NCBI GenBank assembly: GCA_001766655.1
Contig: MJCC01000001.1
Location: 62,265 to 126,264, forward strand
Length of the DNA: 64,000 nucleotides
Direction of reading: 5' to 3'
Source of the DNA: Phytomonas francai
Taxonomy: Eukaryota; Euglenozoa; Kinetoplastea; Trypanosomatida; Trypanosomatidae
The notes under the pieces are model-generated. The model made no database searches. It worked only from the letters and a program-made list of their open reading frames with translations, and was not told where the DNA came from. A program made the position numbers and the translations under genes. Shown in pieces: positions 28,001-36,619 of the stretch (its first letter is position 1; each line of letters opens with the position of its first letter).

Positions 28001-28321
28001 GCAGGAAGCACTGCCTATAGTCGCGCGGCCGGGGCCTCCCCGATTCCTGTTGGTGTACCGTTGATCCAAGTGGTGGGTAGCAACGTCGTATCACCCTCGC
28101 ACTGGCGACCTGTTCACTTGAACCAGGAGGATGTGGTCGAGTTTGAGGTACTCGATCATGGTAAGCGCCCATGTCGTTGTTTTGTGGATGCAGTGAATTT
28201 GGGTAACATAGTCCGCATGCAGGTGCGCTCTAGTCGAGTCGCTGGCGTAACACTCGTCTTCTCGAATAGCTGTGACCTGCAACAAAAACTCTTCCAGATG
28301 CAATTCCCTAAAATGGACTGA
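25028..28321 (+). CDS. NAD(+) kinase with about 800-residue N-terminal extension
   Basis: It phosphorylates NAD to NADP. The C-terminal domain (about 820-1097) carries the family signatures: IGGDGYMMHC with the GGDG motif at 879-882, FYGVNAGRVGYLLND, GLRADGVLVSTAAGSTAYS, and the last strands around CRCFVDAVN. The GGDG Asp and the NAG and TAAGSTAYS residues that hold NAD and ATP are all present, so activity is expected. Other NAD kinases are about 280-450 residues; here a region of roughly 800 residues precedes the domain. Its first 25 residues (MFRRAACLLHLTTIISKTSY) lack acidic residues and could be a mitochondrial presequence. Residues about 140-245 look folded (VLVHWLHDAYEMQRWKNF); the rest is Ser-, Asn- and His-rich and probably disordered. 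The ATG at 25028 follows AG at 24971-24972. Confidence 0.88.
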   Translation: MFRRAACLLHLTTIISKTSYVSIFPIHLDPPTLQHREIFKLLLNVQEEPSKEQNTAETSLSSSNEASTGLGDEVEKPSEAKLVSEDTYSRSPLQHSPLEKADMNSPQQRLTQQHQSPSSPLVQPKYAYMEPFARSIQNHSQLAPFEDIILVPNTRYPISLAQSTNLAALAVLAVRGLPHVHVDFTALEHPDASMPIIYELTQRYPNCVLVHWLHDAYEMQRWKNFSIIKLHVPLMLLKTISLPVPMFAKPPYSSPNDFGNSDCVADRHDNAKVDAQGSQFQASDSPFPDKNLTTGQGLKTACTYKDKNNPRLGLKADSQLSDELGNSKAIAETGVEGNRTTTAQNFVSQGEWWLNGCSHDDDNIEVSKSYYNSGSFSWLGFTPHMNSMVGWDNVNMVEIDPHHYTHGPCSREHGVLKSATNPWHEMKNSKAPDTHDNGGVNAAIETKDVFISEDGFVKVVDEGCKISDRGASYSMTSTSDCTEKGNTTGRKTGRLSSSVLESILHKMPSSLTSSTPTLSALKELAQVKHELSDIFSASVLPSSPETFQPFGKSYATSAHDIQNSQYALHTENKGPQIMKTNGWDAQGDSRNSEHREKTEQLRSVPFQNAQRNVRELLEELYQPLNYHQSYNHPTVMCPTDPCKKHKEPVNLRKSGTSNSKGNPSAEGNSFTDSGKGGSAQMDHAKMSEGGFTGVPIDTSSSSSSGCGHDTLPSAAESRRLPVVEVHSVIRTTGADVRQALWEQEIDPIHMLSDCVLRYINSYMLYSDSRKNKANDDLKQYQPWLPSSGFLGASPAVRSTHIASADVRSARGARRFPLSKTDNCVRSSQRKVARVLFENIIPRLELHYDKNNPIAREKYDALKIFQVLEGEEPDLIVPIGGDGYMMHCIRKNWRRFIPFYGVNAGRVGYLLNDCSALEDLFTRPLMMNSTNMLYCQAEREAKDSERVFLSEMAFNDAWVERSSGQSALIRILVNGEEQIKGLRADGVLVSTAAGSTAYSRAAGASPIPVGVPLIQVVGSNVVSPSHWRPVHLNQEDVVEFEVLDHGKRPCRCFVDAVNLGNIVRMQVRSSRVAGVTLVFSNSCDLQQKLFQMQFPKMD

Positions 28322-28901
28322 GCTGCAATTTTTAATTCGGAGTATAAAAATTTATACAAAAAAAAACTAGATCTGTCTTCAGAATATTATAAAAGTAGAT
28401 TTTACAGAAACTTCATTTGGTTTCTAACTTTTGAGGCATTCTTCTTTTTCACTTCCAAGGCATATCATTGGACCTCCATGCACATGCCAGAAGTCAGCTA
28501 AAATGTAGTAATTTAAGCGAAATTGCAAGAACCGTTTTTTTAATACCAGTATCGCTTTTTTGACATCCTTAGAAGTCCAAGTTGACTTCAAATGTGCGGT
28601 TCTTCTTTGTGATAGGGATGACGATAAATATCCTATAAAATCTTATTTGCATTCTTGGTGTTTAATTGTCTTTTTCCCGTTTTGCCATAATTTGTGACAG
28701 TTTGATACTCAAACTGGATCAAAATGAACGCGCCAAAAAATTCCGACGTTTATCAATACTTCACATTTCCTCCTCCTCTCTTTCCCTTTTTTGCTCTCTC
28801 TCTGTCTCCCTCTGACTTCGCTTGTAGATCTTCATTGTTGTGTTTTAGATCTCAAGTTTGACTGACTCAACGATAGGTGCAATAATAACTTAACCTTGAC
28901 G
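28322..28901. other. Intergenic region before the CAP-H gene
   Basis: AT-rich spacer that turns strongly pyrimidine-rich from 28766. No gene was seen apart from the acceptor listed separately. Confidence 0.55.
28766..28827 (+). promoter_or_regulatory. Predicted trans-splice acceptor for CAP-H
   Basis: One of the clearest acceptors in the window: about 55 bases that are almost all C and T (including TCCTCCTCCTCTCTTTCCC and CTCTCTCTGTCTCCCTCTG) before AG at 28826-28827. The ATG at 28902 is 74 bases downstream. Confidence 0.6.
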
Positions 28902-31900
28902 ATGAGCAGGTACACCAACAAAGCTGCGAGGCTCCTTCGGCGCGCTGAAAGCAATTCCTACCAAAGTGCGGGTGCAGCTTCACTTGTCATTGACCCCTCC
29001 ATTATATTTGAAGATGAGACAGGAACGAACATCCCACGCAGCTGTTCCCCTGCTCGATCCCCGAAGCCAAGTCAACTAAAACAGCAAGGTTCCTGTTCCT
29101 CGCAGCACCTCCCTCGACAACGCCCTCGTTTTCATACTGTTCAGGACCTCGACTTGGCTCTCAACCGGGCCATCGAGGGTCGCATCAACAGCAAAAATGC
29201 CTGGGCCTCAAAGGAGGCGAGTGACTTGCTTGAAGGCATCACTCACACGATTGAAAGTACACTGGAGGCCAATGCGGCGGACGATTACTCAGGCTTCACA
29301 AAAGCAGCAACTGTGGTGGAGGGGTGCTCAAAAGTGTGGACCATTCGTGTGGATAGTACATACCAGCAAAGCAACCAAATGGTGCGACGCTTACTTCGGA
29401 ATGAAGAAACCACGACTGGGGATGCCGAGGATGGGGAGGAAGTACAAGAGGGGAGCGACAACAATGCGCTTTCTGGGAGGAGTAAGGTAAAAAGAGGGAA
29501 TGCTGTGACCGCAACTCTAGCACGCACGCTAGCCCTCAATGCTGCTGAGATTAACCTGGATAGTAAAGCCAAAATTGCCCTTACTCAAACGGGTATTAAC
29601 GCCCAGTTTCGCGCTATTACAGAGAAGTTCGACCAGGGCAACGCACATGGGTTGTTGATGAACAACGCACCATTGGGAAACATGGGTAACCTCATTCTTG
29701 ATATCGACTATTCACGCTATGCCAATACAGACGCTCGATCCACGTTTTCGCTCGGAAAGCGCAAAAGCCATTCAGAGTGCGACTCTGGACGTGCAAGCGA
29801 CAGCGCTGCAACGATGACTGTTGTAAAAAAGGAACCTAATTCGGTCACGGACCGAGGTGACGAAGCTGAAAACAGACTGGAGACACCTCGCTTATCGTGG
29901 GCTTGTGTTGAGGAAGACACAGAAATTGATGCCCAGGTGGATAACCTACCGGAATACATTGCATTACCACTGCTTGAGTCCGCCAATGAGGGACGCGTGA
30001 GCGACGCGGGAAGTAGTAACAAATCCAAGAGCATGCGCAGCAGTACTCGAGAACATGGTCTAAGTGAGCTTTTAGTATTACCACATGCATCGATCAAACA
30101 CAAAATTATCTCCACAGATACAGCTTTACCAGGGGCGGGCAACATCTTGATATCAGACTCCTCTACTCTTGCCGCTAACCGTATTGGGGATGCTGAGAGC
30201 CTTACAGAGGGTCCCCGCGGAAAATCCGCGGATGCGGACGATGGCGACTATGATTTTGCCGGAAATGATTACTGGAATGAAGTAGACGGGGGTGCTGTCG
30301 AGGAAGGTGCAGATTCTGACTCCCTCAATGCGGAGCAGACCGCAGGTCAGTTGGCATCAGGTGCTTACGAAATGCAAACCACGGACTCTAGGCTTGTTTA
30401 CCCGTATGCTGCTCCTGGAGCCGATGGTGCAGCCGGAGGGACGGTGCAGCAACTTGCCCTGGAAGCTGAGGACCCTTCCTCGTGGTGTTCCCTCGCAGAT
30501 GTTCCATCCCACTCGCATTTCCTGTTTGGCGCATCTCCTCGTTCGGAACTTTCACGACTGCATCGTGAGCACAAGTTGCTCACCCAGTCTCAGAGAAAAC
30601 AGCTTCAAGCAAGTGCAGCCCCTGGTACCCCTGGTAGTGCGAATGTCGGGTTTCCGGCCAAACGCTCGAAAAAGGAACGTACTGTCGTGTTCGATCTCGG
30701 TGACACGACTCAATTTTCTGGTGATCCTCTCTCATCAGGGACTACATGTGCTGTTCCTTCAGTTGACCTAAACCACCTTAATGACTCTAGCAATGTCCTA
30801 AAGCAGAGTACCACCGCTGGCAAGAATATGACTCCCCTGGGGAAGGAAGTCCTGATCCACAAGGACGCCGCGAGCGTCGTGTTGACCTACACGCAAGGCT
30901 CCGTACAACGCAGCAAAGCCGAGGAGGCTAACCTGGTGCTTCCTCCCCTGCCTGTTCCCGGTAAAACGATACCGAGCTACTTACCTTACCCAGTTGACAT
31001 TCCAAGCTTTTTCCAGCCCTTCTCAACAACCGTTTCCGAGTGGAACCTTCTTCGCAAATCTGCATCAGGACAGCTCATGATCGGTACCCGTACAAGGAAC
31101 ACTTCATCTCTTGGTGTTGGGTGTGGTAAAGGGAACCATACAGTCTTGAATGGTGTTGAGCCGCAGCGTTATGATGATGGCGACACTGGTGAGGATGGTT
31201 GCATGGGTGGCGATATGCCAATGGAATATTTTCCCACAGGTGCTGATATTCTAGCGGATAGGGATACGGAGGGTTACATGGGCTATGACCTTGGTGGAGA
31301 GTTGGAGTATTCAGGCAGTGACGACTACGACCCCGATAAACTCCAGCATCAGGAGCATCAGAGGCTGCTTGCGCAGTTTGAAGCGCAAGCAGCAGCAGCG
31401 ACGGTGGCTTCATCGACACGGACGAGCAAGGGCGAGGAGGGGGCTATGAGAGGGAGCACCAATGCAGTGTTGGATCCTATGGATCTCGTGCGAATGTTTC
31501 GGTCCCCCGAAGCATTCTTGCCTACGCAAGTGGACGTGGTGAAGTTGCGGCAGTTCATGTGGGAGGCCGTGAAGGAATCGCTTGGGGTTAGTTCAAAACA
31601 AAAGGACCCACAGTTTAGTGCAGCTGAACCTTTAGAAAAGGGAAACGAGGTCGAGCAAAGTGAAACCGATCTCCATAAAGAGGATAATGAAGAATCTGAC
31701 GAGGTACTCAAAGAAAGACGCAATCACAATGAAGAGTTTGGTATACTGAAACCACACATGCGGTCAATTCTTCAGCCAGGCAAAAAGAAGCAGCATCATG
31801 CCGAACTAAATCGCAAAAAAAATCAAGAGCGTGAGGAAAATGAAGAATGGGATCAAACAAGGACCCACGGCGCCACAAAGGGCAGCGACGCTAGCCATGA

Positions 31901-32162
31901 GAGCACTTTGGAAGGTAAAATTGCAGAAATAGCAGATAAAGTAACCTCGAAATTTCCCATGCTCCGTTTCAGCGATGTCGTTGGTAAGCTCCTGCCTGTC
32001 ATCCCAAGCATCAGCTCCACAGGAACACTTTCCCCTGCATTTTTTTTCTTTTCCATCCTCTTCTTGGCGAACGAGCATAATTTAGTTCTGGAAAATACCA
32101 GTACGCTAGATGATCTGATTATTCTCGGTATCGCAAAACTGTCCTCTAAAATACGCGCATGA
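28902..32162 (+). CDS. CAPH: Condensin complex kleisin subunit CAP-H (Barren)
   Basis: The kleisin that closes the SMC2/SMC4 ring of condensin during chromosome compaction. Family blocks appear in the expected order. An N-terminal block around 105-160 contains SKVWTIRVDSTYQQSNQMV, like the FKVWGVRVDS type motif of CAP-H. Next comes TEKFDQGNAHGLLMNN near 240-252, like FDEGGAKGLLLN. A central block FFQPFSTTVSEWNLL and TQVDVVKLRQFMWEAV follow. The C-terminal winged-helix block has FPMLRFSDVVGKLLPVIP and ILFLANEHNLVLEN. At 1086 residues it is longer than the human protein (about 740) because of acidic and Ser-rich linkers. The frame is open from a TTG at 28896; the ATG at 28902 is the start. Nuclear localisation is assumed from the function. 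Confidence 0.85.
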   Translation: MSRYTNKAARLLRRAESNSYQSAGAASLVIDPSIIFEDETGTNIPRSCSPARSPKPSQLKQQGSCSSQHLPRQRPRFHTVQDLDLALNRAIEGRINSKNAWASKEASDLLEGITHTIESTLEANAADDYSGFTKAATVVEGCSKVWTIRVDSTYQQSNQMVRRLLRNEETTTGDAEDGEEVQEGSDNNALSGRSKVKRGNAVTATLARTLALNAAEINLDSKAKIALTQTGINAQFRAITEKFDQGNAHGLLMNNAPLGNMGNLILDIDYSRYANTDARSTFSLGKRKSHSECDSGRASDSAATMTVVKKEPNSVTDRGDEAENRLETPRLSWACVEEDTEIDAQVDNLPEYIALPLLESANEGRVSDAGSSNKSKSMRSSTREHGLSELLVLPHASIKHKIISTDTALPGAGNILISDSSTLAANRIGDAESLTEGPRGKSADADDGDYDFAGNDYWNEVDGGAVEEGADSDSLNAEQTAGQLASGAYEMQTTDSRLVYPYAAPGADGAAGGTVQQLALEAEDPSSWCSLADVPSHSHFLFGASPRSELSRLHREHKLLTQSQRKQLQASAAPGTPGSANVGFPAKRSKKERTVVFDLGDTTQFSGDPLSSGTTCAVPSVDLNHLNDSSNVLKQSTTAGKNMTPLGKEVLIHKDAASVVLTYTQGSVQRSKAEEANLVLPPLPVPGKTIPSYLPYPVDIPSFFQPFSTTVSEWNLLRKSASGQLMIGTRTRNTSSLGVGCGKGNHTVLNGVEPQRYDDGDTGEDGCMGGDMPMEYFPTGADILADRDTEGYMGYDLGGELEYSGSDDYDPDKLQHQEHQRLLAQFEAQAAAATVASSTRTSKGEEGAMRGSTNAVLDPMDLVRMFRSPEAFLPTQVDVVKLRQFMWEAVKESLGVSSKQKDPQFSAAEPLEKGNEVEQSETDLHKEDNEESDEVLKERRNHNEEFGILKPHMRSILQPGKKKQHHAELNRKKNQEREENEEWDQTRTHGATKGSDASHESTLEGKIAEIADKVTSKFPMLRFSDVVGKLLPVIPSISSTGTLSPAFFFFSILFLANEHNLVLENTSTLDDLIILGIAKLSSKIRA

Positions 32163-32644
32163 TAAACAGAATATGACTCAGTAGATATGATATTACTTGT
32201 TTGTTTTCATAGACAAAGCGTTTGAAGAAGGAAGGCTGTTGCATGCTTTTTTCCTATGCGAGATAGATATCCTCTTATATAACTATTTTATTGTTCTGAT
32301 ATTTTAGAATATTAAAACGGGAAAAAGATTGCTAGGTGCAATTTTCCCTCTTCTGTGAACAATTCCTTCACACTAAATAGAATTATATTTATTGGTTGTC
32401 ATGTTAGATTTCATTCGAGTAAATCCTGGAATGATAAACTGCATAAGCAACAAATTATTAACTATGTAAGTGAAACTCGTTGTTACTATTATTTTTTTTT
32501 ATTCTTACCATTGTCTTTGTTTTTATACTGAGGCTTTTTCTCGGACGCCTCTTACATTCTAGTTTAGATCCCAGTGGGTAACCTGTTTTGTATGACCTCT
32601 ATTCATGCATCAAGGCACAGTTTCAAAGGAAAGATACTGAGTTG

Positions 32645-32689
<45 letters not shown>

Positions 32690-32726
32690 CATTTCACTTT
32701 GAGACGCATACAGGTGCCCGAAGGGA
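32163..32726. other. Intergenic region with compound TA/GA microsatellite
   Basis: AT-rich. A pyrimidine stretch ends in AG at about 32565-32566, and the microsatellite at 32645-32689 lies between it and the next start codon. Confidence 0.55.
32645..32689 (+). repeat. Compound (AT)n(AG)n microsatellite
   Basis: About 23 bases of AT repeats run directly into about 22 bases of AG repeats, 38-82 bases before the ATG of the next gene. If splicing uses the acceptor near 32566 the repeat is part of the 5' leader; AG dinucleotides inside it, or AG at 32712-32713, are alternatives. Confidence 0.9.
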
Positions 32727-33569
32727 ATGAGTCTTCCGCTACCACGCAACTACTACCTTCTGACTCACGATGCTTTACACTTAATCGTCGGAAAGGAGGC
32801 GGAGCTCTCTGCCTTTGTAAAAAATCGGAAGCCTTTTCAGTGTGACATGCTAGTAAACTCCTCAATGACAGACCCGTTGCTGGCTGAGACCAATCCTAAT
32901 TACGTGAAAGAGTTTTCCTCAATGCTTCAGGAGAAGATGGTTGGGTGCACCTTACACGCGTTCGAGCGTCGCATCGAGATCATGTTCCCAGATAATGAGG
33001 TGTTGCACCTGGCGCTTGGAGCCCCAAGAAAGTGGCTCAACGGGATTCAATCGCCTGAAGAAATAAATCAGGAGCCAGACTGGCGGCTTCGAAACCGCTT
33101 ACGGATTTCCATTGGCTTCGATGAGGCCCTCTTCACGAGTTGCTGCTCTCTTGGATTGAACATCGCGGCCCGTTGCATGGAAAGGTGGGCCTACAATTTC
33201 TACAAGGGCGGCAAACTCCTACCTCACTCATTCAAACCTGAAATTTACGCTAAGCTGGACAGCGACCGATCCGCTGTGCTCCCCCCAATCACGTACTGGC
33301 AGGCACACGGCCATGTACTGCAGCAAAACTACCTGTGCGAGTCCTACCAACAGATCTACGAGACTGTGCGCCATAACTTTGCAAAGTATTATAAAGTTTA
33401 CCCATTTAGTAATCCCTACTGCGAAGGTGAGGATCTGAATACCATGAAAGCGGTTATGGACCTCTGCAGTCTGTCGGGCCCAAAATATTTGATGAACAAT
33501 GAGGTAGTGTGGGAGCTCGAAGTAGGCACGGCACCATTGCCTGGTGAAGATAAGCCTCTGCCGCAGTAG
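32727..33569 (+). CDS. Hypothetical conserved-looking protein, 280 residues
   Basis: Not recognised. The sequence is compact, with no low-complexity region, and rich in aromatic residues and Cys, so it looks like a single folded domain. Examples are FERRIEIMFPDNEVLHLAL, WRLRNRLRISIGFDEALF and ITYWQAHGHVLQQNYLCES. No signal peptide, membrane helix, nucleotide-binding loop or zinc ligand set is evident. The C-terminus is Pro/Glu-rich. The ATG at 32727 is the first in frame. It could be a subunit of a kinetoplastid-specific complex, but nothing in the sequence or its neighbours says which one. Confidence 0.7.
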   Translation: MSLPLPRNYYLLTHDALHLIVGKEAELSAFVKNRKPFQCDMLVNSSMTDPLLAETNPNYVKEFSSMLQEKMVGCTLHAFERRIEIMFPDNEVLHLALGAPRKWLNGIQSPEEINQEPDWRLRNRLRISIGFDEALFTSCCSLGLNIAARCMERWAYNFYKGGKLLPHSFKPEIYAKLDSDRSAVLPPITYWQAHGHVLQQNYLCESYQQIYETVRHNFAKYYKVYPFSNPYCEGEDLNTMKAVMDLCSLSGPKYLMNNEVVWELEVGTAPLPGEDKPLPQ

Positions 33570-34149
33570 GTGTAGTTTGGGGGGGACAGTGGTAATGCAA
33601 GTCGCGCATTCTCCAATAACCATTCTTAATTAGGCTTTTAAAAAAAGGGTAGAGTTGTAGGCAGCCATACGCATTGTAGTTAGTATGGAATGCACTTGCT
33701 TTTCTGAATTAAGATATCCCTTTCCCTCTTCTCATTTCTCTTCACAAGCTGTCTGTGCAAACCTGAATATACCCTCGTGTCGAATATGGTGTTTCTGTTG
33801 ATGATGTTTTCCATGTGTGTATGTTTCTGTACTTCTTCTGTGGAAGTAAACAAAATAAGGGTTTATAGGAGTTACACAAGTCGCGCATATATCACCTCAC
33901 CTTTACATTCGCCGTGTTAAAATTCAAGCATCGGCTAAATCGGAAAAAAATACAGAATGTAGGCATCAACGACTCCAATGGTGTATCCTACCTTAGCAAA
34001 AAAGGGGGATTAGGGTCCTTTTCTCGTTTTCAACCCTCTCTCAAATTAGTTGTGCTTATCATGCATTTACTCATACTTCCCTCTGCTTTCTTTTCCCTGG
34101 TTCTCGATAGTAGAACCTGTTTAAAATTGGTTTCTGAGGACTGCCTAAA
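33570..34149. other. Intergenic region before the FAD-monooxygenase-like gene
   Basis: AT-rich; no gene was seen. A frame open from a GTG at 33914 overlaps the next gene in another phase and is a shadow. A very good pyrimidine tract (CTTCCCTCTGCTTTCTTTTC) leads to AG at 34109-34110, 39 bases before the ATG. Confidence 0.55.
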
Positions 34150-35856
34150 ATGTCATCACACGATAATAATCACGATACCTCTGGCGATAAAAGATGCACA
34201 CAATCCACGCATCGGGGGGGTCAGACCTGCCCTAGGACACAGCAGTCATCTTCACTTTCAACTGAAATTGTCGAATTGGCTGATCCTACACCTTTGGCCA
34301 CCACCTCGTCGTTCACAGATCAAACAGATTCTTTGAGACAAGAAATAGGATCAGGAGTTCTGGATCTTAGTAAAGAACAGAAGCGGCGCATGGCATTGTA
34401 CGGCAGTCGCGCGCTAGCTGCGGGCAGTAAACGCCATTCATCCCACTTTCCAAACAGCGAAAAAACTGCGCATCAGCATGCCCTGACGTCCTTTGGCGCT
34501 CGTCGTAGGGGTGAGTTAAGTCAGTACATTCAGCAGGCTGGTGCACTTTCCTCACAAGCCAAGTACTTAGTCGTAGGTGATGGCCTCATGGCCCCGTTTA
34601 TGGCGCTCTGCTTGCGCGTTCATGGTCTAGAATGTGATTTGGCTCATCATCCATCGAATAACGATCTGGATCGAGGCACAATTACCCTAACCCCGTCCGT
34701 GACGCAGCTCATGGGCGACGTTCTAACCGTTTCTGTGCCCTCTGGTAGCGTCATTGGTCGTATCCTCACCTTTGACCATTCGGGGAACGATATGTGTGAT
34801 ATTGATTTGAACGAATTTCGTGAAAGAGGAGAGAGCCCAACCTTTTTTTGTTGTGATCGACTTAAGGTGGAATCGGCGCTGTTGTCGCTGTGCCATCAGG
34901 GTCCCCATAGCTGCCACGTGCTCGCGAAACCTCTCATTGATCGAGGTGGGTTGGATGCACTGGAAAATGGGGGTGTTCGCGTGCACTTCTCAAGCGGTGT
35001 TCAACAGAATTACCTTGGTATTATTTGTACTGCACGAAATCAGGATCTAGTTCCGGAACTGACCATATCCAACGAGGATCTCCAGCAGCGCGCTGAGAAC
35101 GCCGAAAAACATAAGGAAAGCCTTATGAAGGCAGTACGTTGGCTGGAGTTATGCGTCCCGCCGCTGCCTGAGATTGGTCAATACGAAAAACGCTTCACAC
35201 CGGGGTCTCAGGAGATTGTCGAAATTATGACACCTCGAGACGCCAAAATGACGGTGCGGCCTACAATGATGGCCACAAAGTTGTTCTACAACGTAACGAT
35301 AACTATTCCAGACTCCACTCCAGATCCGCGCCTCTCCAGCACCAGCACCAAGCAGTTCTGGGATGACGTTGTGGCGCACTGGACAGCGGGAATTCCTGGC
35401 TACGTCTCGCACACTATGTTCCGCCCGATGTTCACCCACATGCAACAAAATTTTACAAAGTCAAGTGCGTTGGTGTACCGCACGCCATTGTTTTTGATGC
35501 CACATTGGGTGGAAGGTGGGGGTCGGCTTATTAAGGTGGGGTTCGCGGCTCACAGTGGCTGCTTCGATGCCATCGATGTGGCAGATGCCCAAAGCTTCAC
35601 AGACTGCTTTAGCTTAGCACGCGCCATTTCAGGAGGCGAGGATATCACAAAGTTTCTATATGAACGCCGTCTTCAAGTGATGGAGGAGATGGACCATCAC
35701 GCTCAACTTGTAGACTTTTCGGTCAAGGAGCGAGGGCAGATTTCGTACATGATGGCGCGGTTCAACATGAAGTTTCTGCGTAAGTACAAGAAGAGTTGGA
35801 GGACTATATTGAAAAATTACATTACTCTGATGCCAAAAGGCATGGTTGCTCTTTGA
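34150..35856 (+). CDS. FAD-dependent monooxygenase-like protein
   Basis: A 568-residue protein with the overall plan of the PHBH/UbiH/squalene-epoxidase group. A disordered N-terminus of about 135 residues is followed by a Rossmann start YLVVGDGLMAPFMALCLRV, with G143-x-G145 and Ala where the third Gly is usual. TITLTPSVTQLMGDVL and CCDRLKVESALLSL match the conserved helix and the Arg-x-x-Leu block. Near the C-terminus VGFAAHSGCFDAIDVADAQ replaces the GDAAHxxxPxxGxGxN motif: Asp is Phe465, but Ala-Ala-His468 is kept. The helix that follows (FSLARAISGGEDITKFLYE) also fits. FAD binding is therefore uncertain. A basic C-terminus (FLRKYKKSWRTILKNYITL) could be amphipathic and bind membranes. The substrate is unknown. 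The ATG at 34150 follows AG at 34109-34110. Confidence 0.6.
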   Translation: MSSHDNNHDTSGDKRCTQSTHRGGQTCPRTQQSSSLSTEIVELADPTPLATTSSFTDQTDSLRQEIGSGVLDLSKEQKRRMALYGSRALAAGSKRHSSHFPNSEKTAHQHALTSFGARRRGELSQYIQQAGALSSQAKYLVVGDGLMAPFMALCLRVHGLECDLAHHPSNNDLDRGTITLTPSVTQLMGDVLTVSVPSGSVIGRILTFDHSGNDMCDIDLNEFRERGESPTFFCCDRLKVESALLSLCHQGPHSCHVLAKPLIDRGGLDALENGGVRVHFSSGVQQNYLGIICTARNQDLVPELTISNEDLQQRAENAEKHKESLMKAVRWLELCVPPLPEIGQYEKRFTPGSQEIVEIMTPRDAKMTVRPTMMATKLFYNVTITIPDSTPDPRLSSTSTKQFWDDVVAHWTAGIPGYVSHTMFRPMFTHMQQNFTKSSALVYRTPLFLMPHWVEGGGRLIKVGFAAHSGCFDAIDVADAQSFTDCFSLARAISGGEDITKFLYERRLQVMEEMDHHAQLVDFSVKERGQISYMMARFNMKFLRKYKKSWRTILKNYITLMPKGMVAL

Positions 35857-36473
35857 GCAACGCTTGGCCGAATAACGAAAATAAGAAATCGTACTAAAGC
35901 AAGTACTCCCTAGAATATGTTGGCATTGATTTAATGAAAGTAATCACGATAATCGTATCTAGTTCGAAGAGAAGGGGGTTCTGCCTTCATTAGGAAAGGT
36001 TTTTATTGCCTGTCCTCTATCATTATGGAGTGATGATGTATTGTAGGACCTAGATGTCGAAATAGGTCTTTGAGATGGTGCCATTAAAGAGTATGAATTC
36101 GAATTCCAACAAGAGCATGTTGGGAAAAAAAGAGGGGAGGTTTAAAATCCAGATCATGGAATTTTTTTACGACCACAAGTGTGGTTCTTGCTCTTCTTTT
36201 CGTTGCATGATGTACACAAATAAAGCGGAAAATGATCTAAATGAGAATGATACAAAAAAAAAAAGGGAGGTTCGTGAAGAAGGGTTTTAACGGTTCAGCA
36301 TTCATATTTTGTGATGTCTGTGTTGTTTCGTTTTCCTTTATTTATTTCCTTAGAAGCAATTAAGAAAGGATAATATATATATATATATATATATTAGTAT
36401 TTGTATTAGTATTTGACGCCTTGCATGGCAGAGTTTGCTTATAATCTACACAAGAACAGAATTAAAGTTTCAA
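35857..36473. other. Intergenic region and leader of the U-box gene
   Basis: AT-rich. An ATG frame of 71 codons at 36075-36290 is Lys/Asn-rich with poly-Lys from an A-run and is not convincing. A pyrimidine tract ends in AG at 36352-36353, a TA repeat occupies 36373-36394, and an upstream ATG at 36425 starts a frame that overlaps the next gene. Confidence 0.5.
36373..36394. repeat. TA microsatellite
   Basis: Perfect TA repeat between a predicted acceptor (36352-36353) and the U-box start codon, so possibly within the 5' leader. Confidence 0.9.
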
Positions 36474-36619
36474 ATGCTCATCGAACCATATTTCAAGCCG
36501 TACACAGTTCCTGTAATTCTATGGGTCTGCGCTTTTGTGCTTACAAAACGGTTCCCTGGTCTTCTTCAAACATTGAGCATGAGGTTTCCGTCAGGAGAAG
36601 CTTCTCTGGCCCAGGCTAA
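36425..36619 (+). other. Possible upstream ORF overlapping the U-box gene
   Basis: The ATG at 36425 opens a 64-codon frame in another phase that runs 146 bases into the U-box coding region. It would be in the mRNA only if splicing uses AG at 36352-36353; splicing at AG 36430-36431 would remove its ATG. The peptide itself looks like nothing known. Confidence 0.25.

Noticed and set aside
36075..36290. 71-codon ATG frame between the FAD and U-box genes
   Set aside because: Composition is set by A-runs (Lys, Asn), there is no acceptor close to it and nothing is recognised. It could be checked by RNA or ribosome data.
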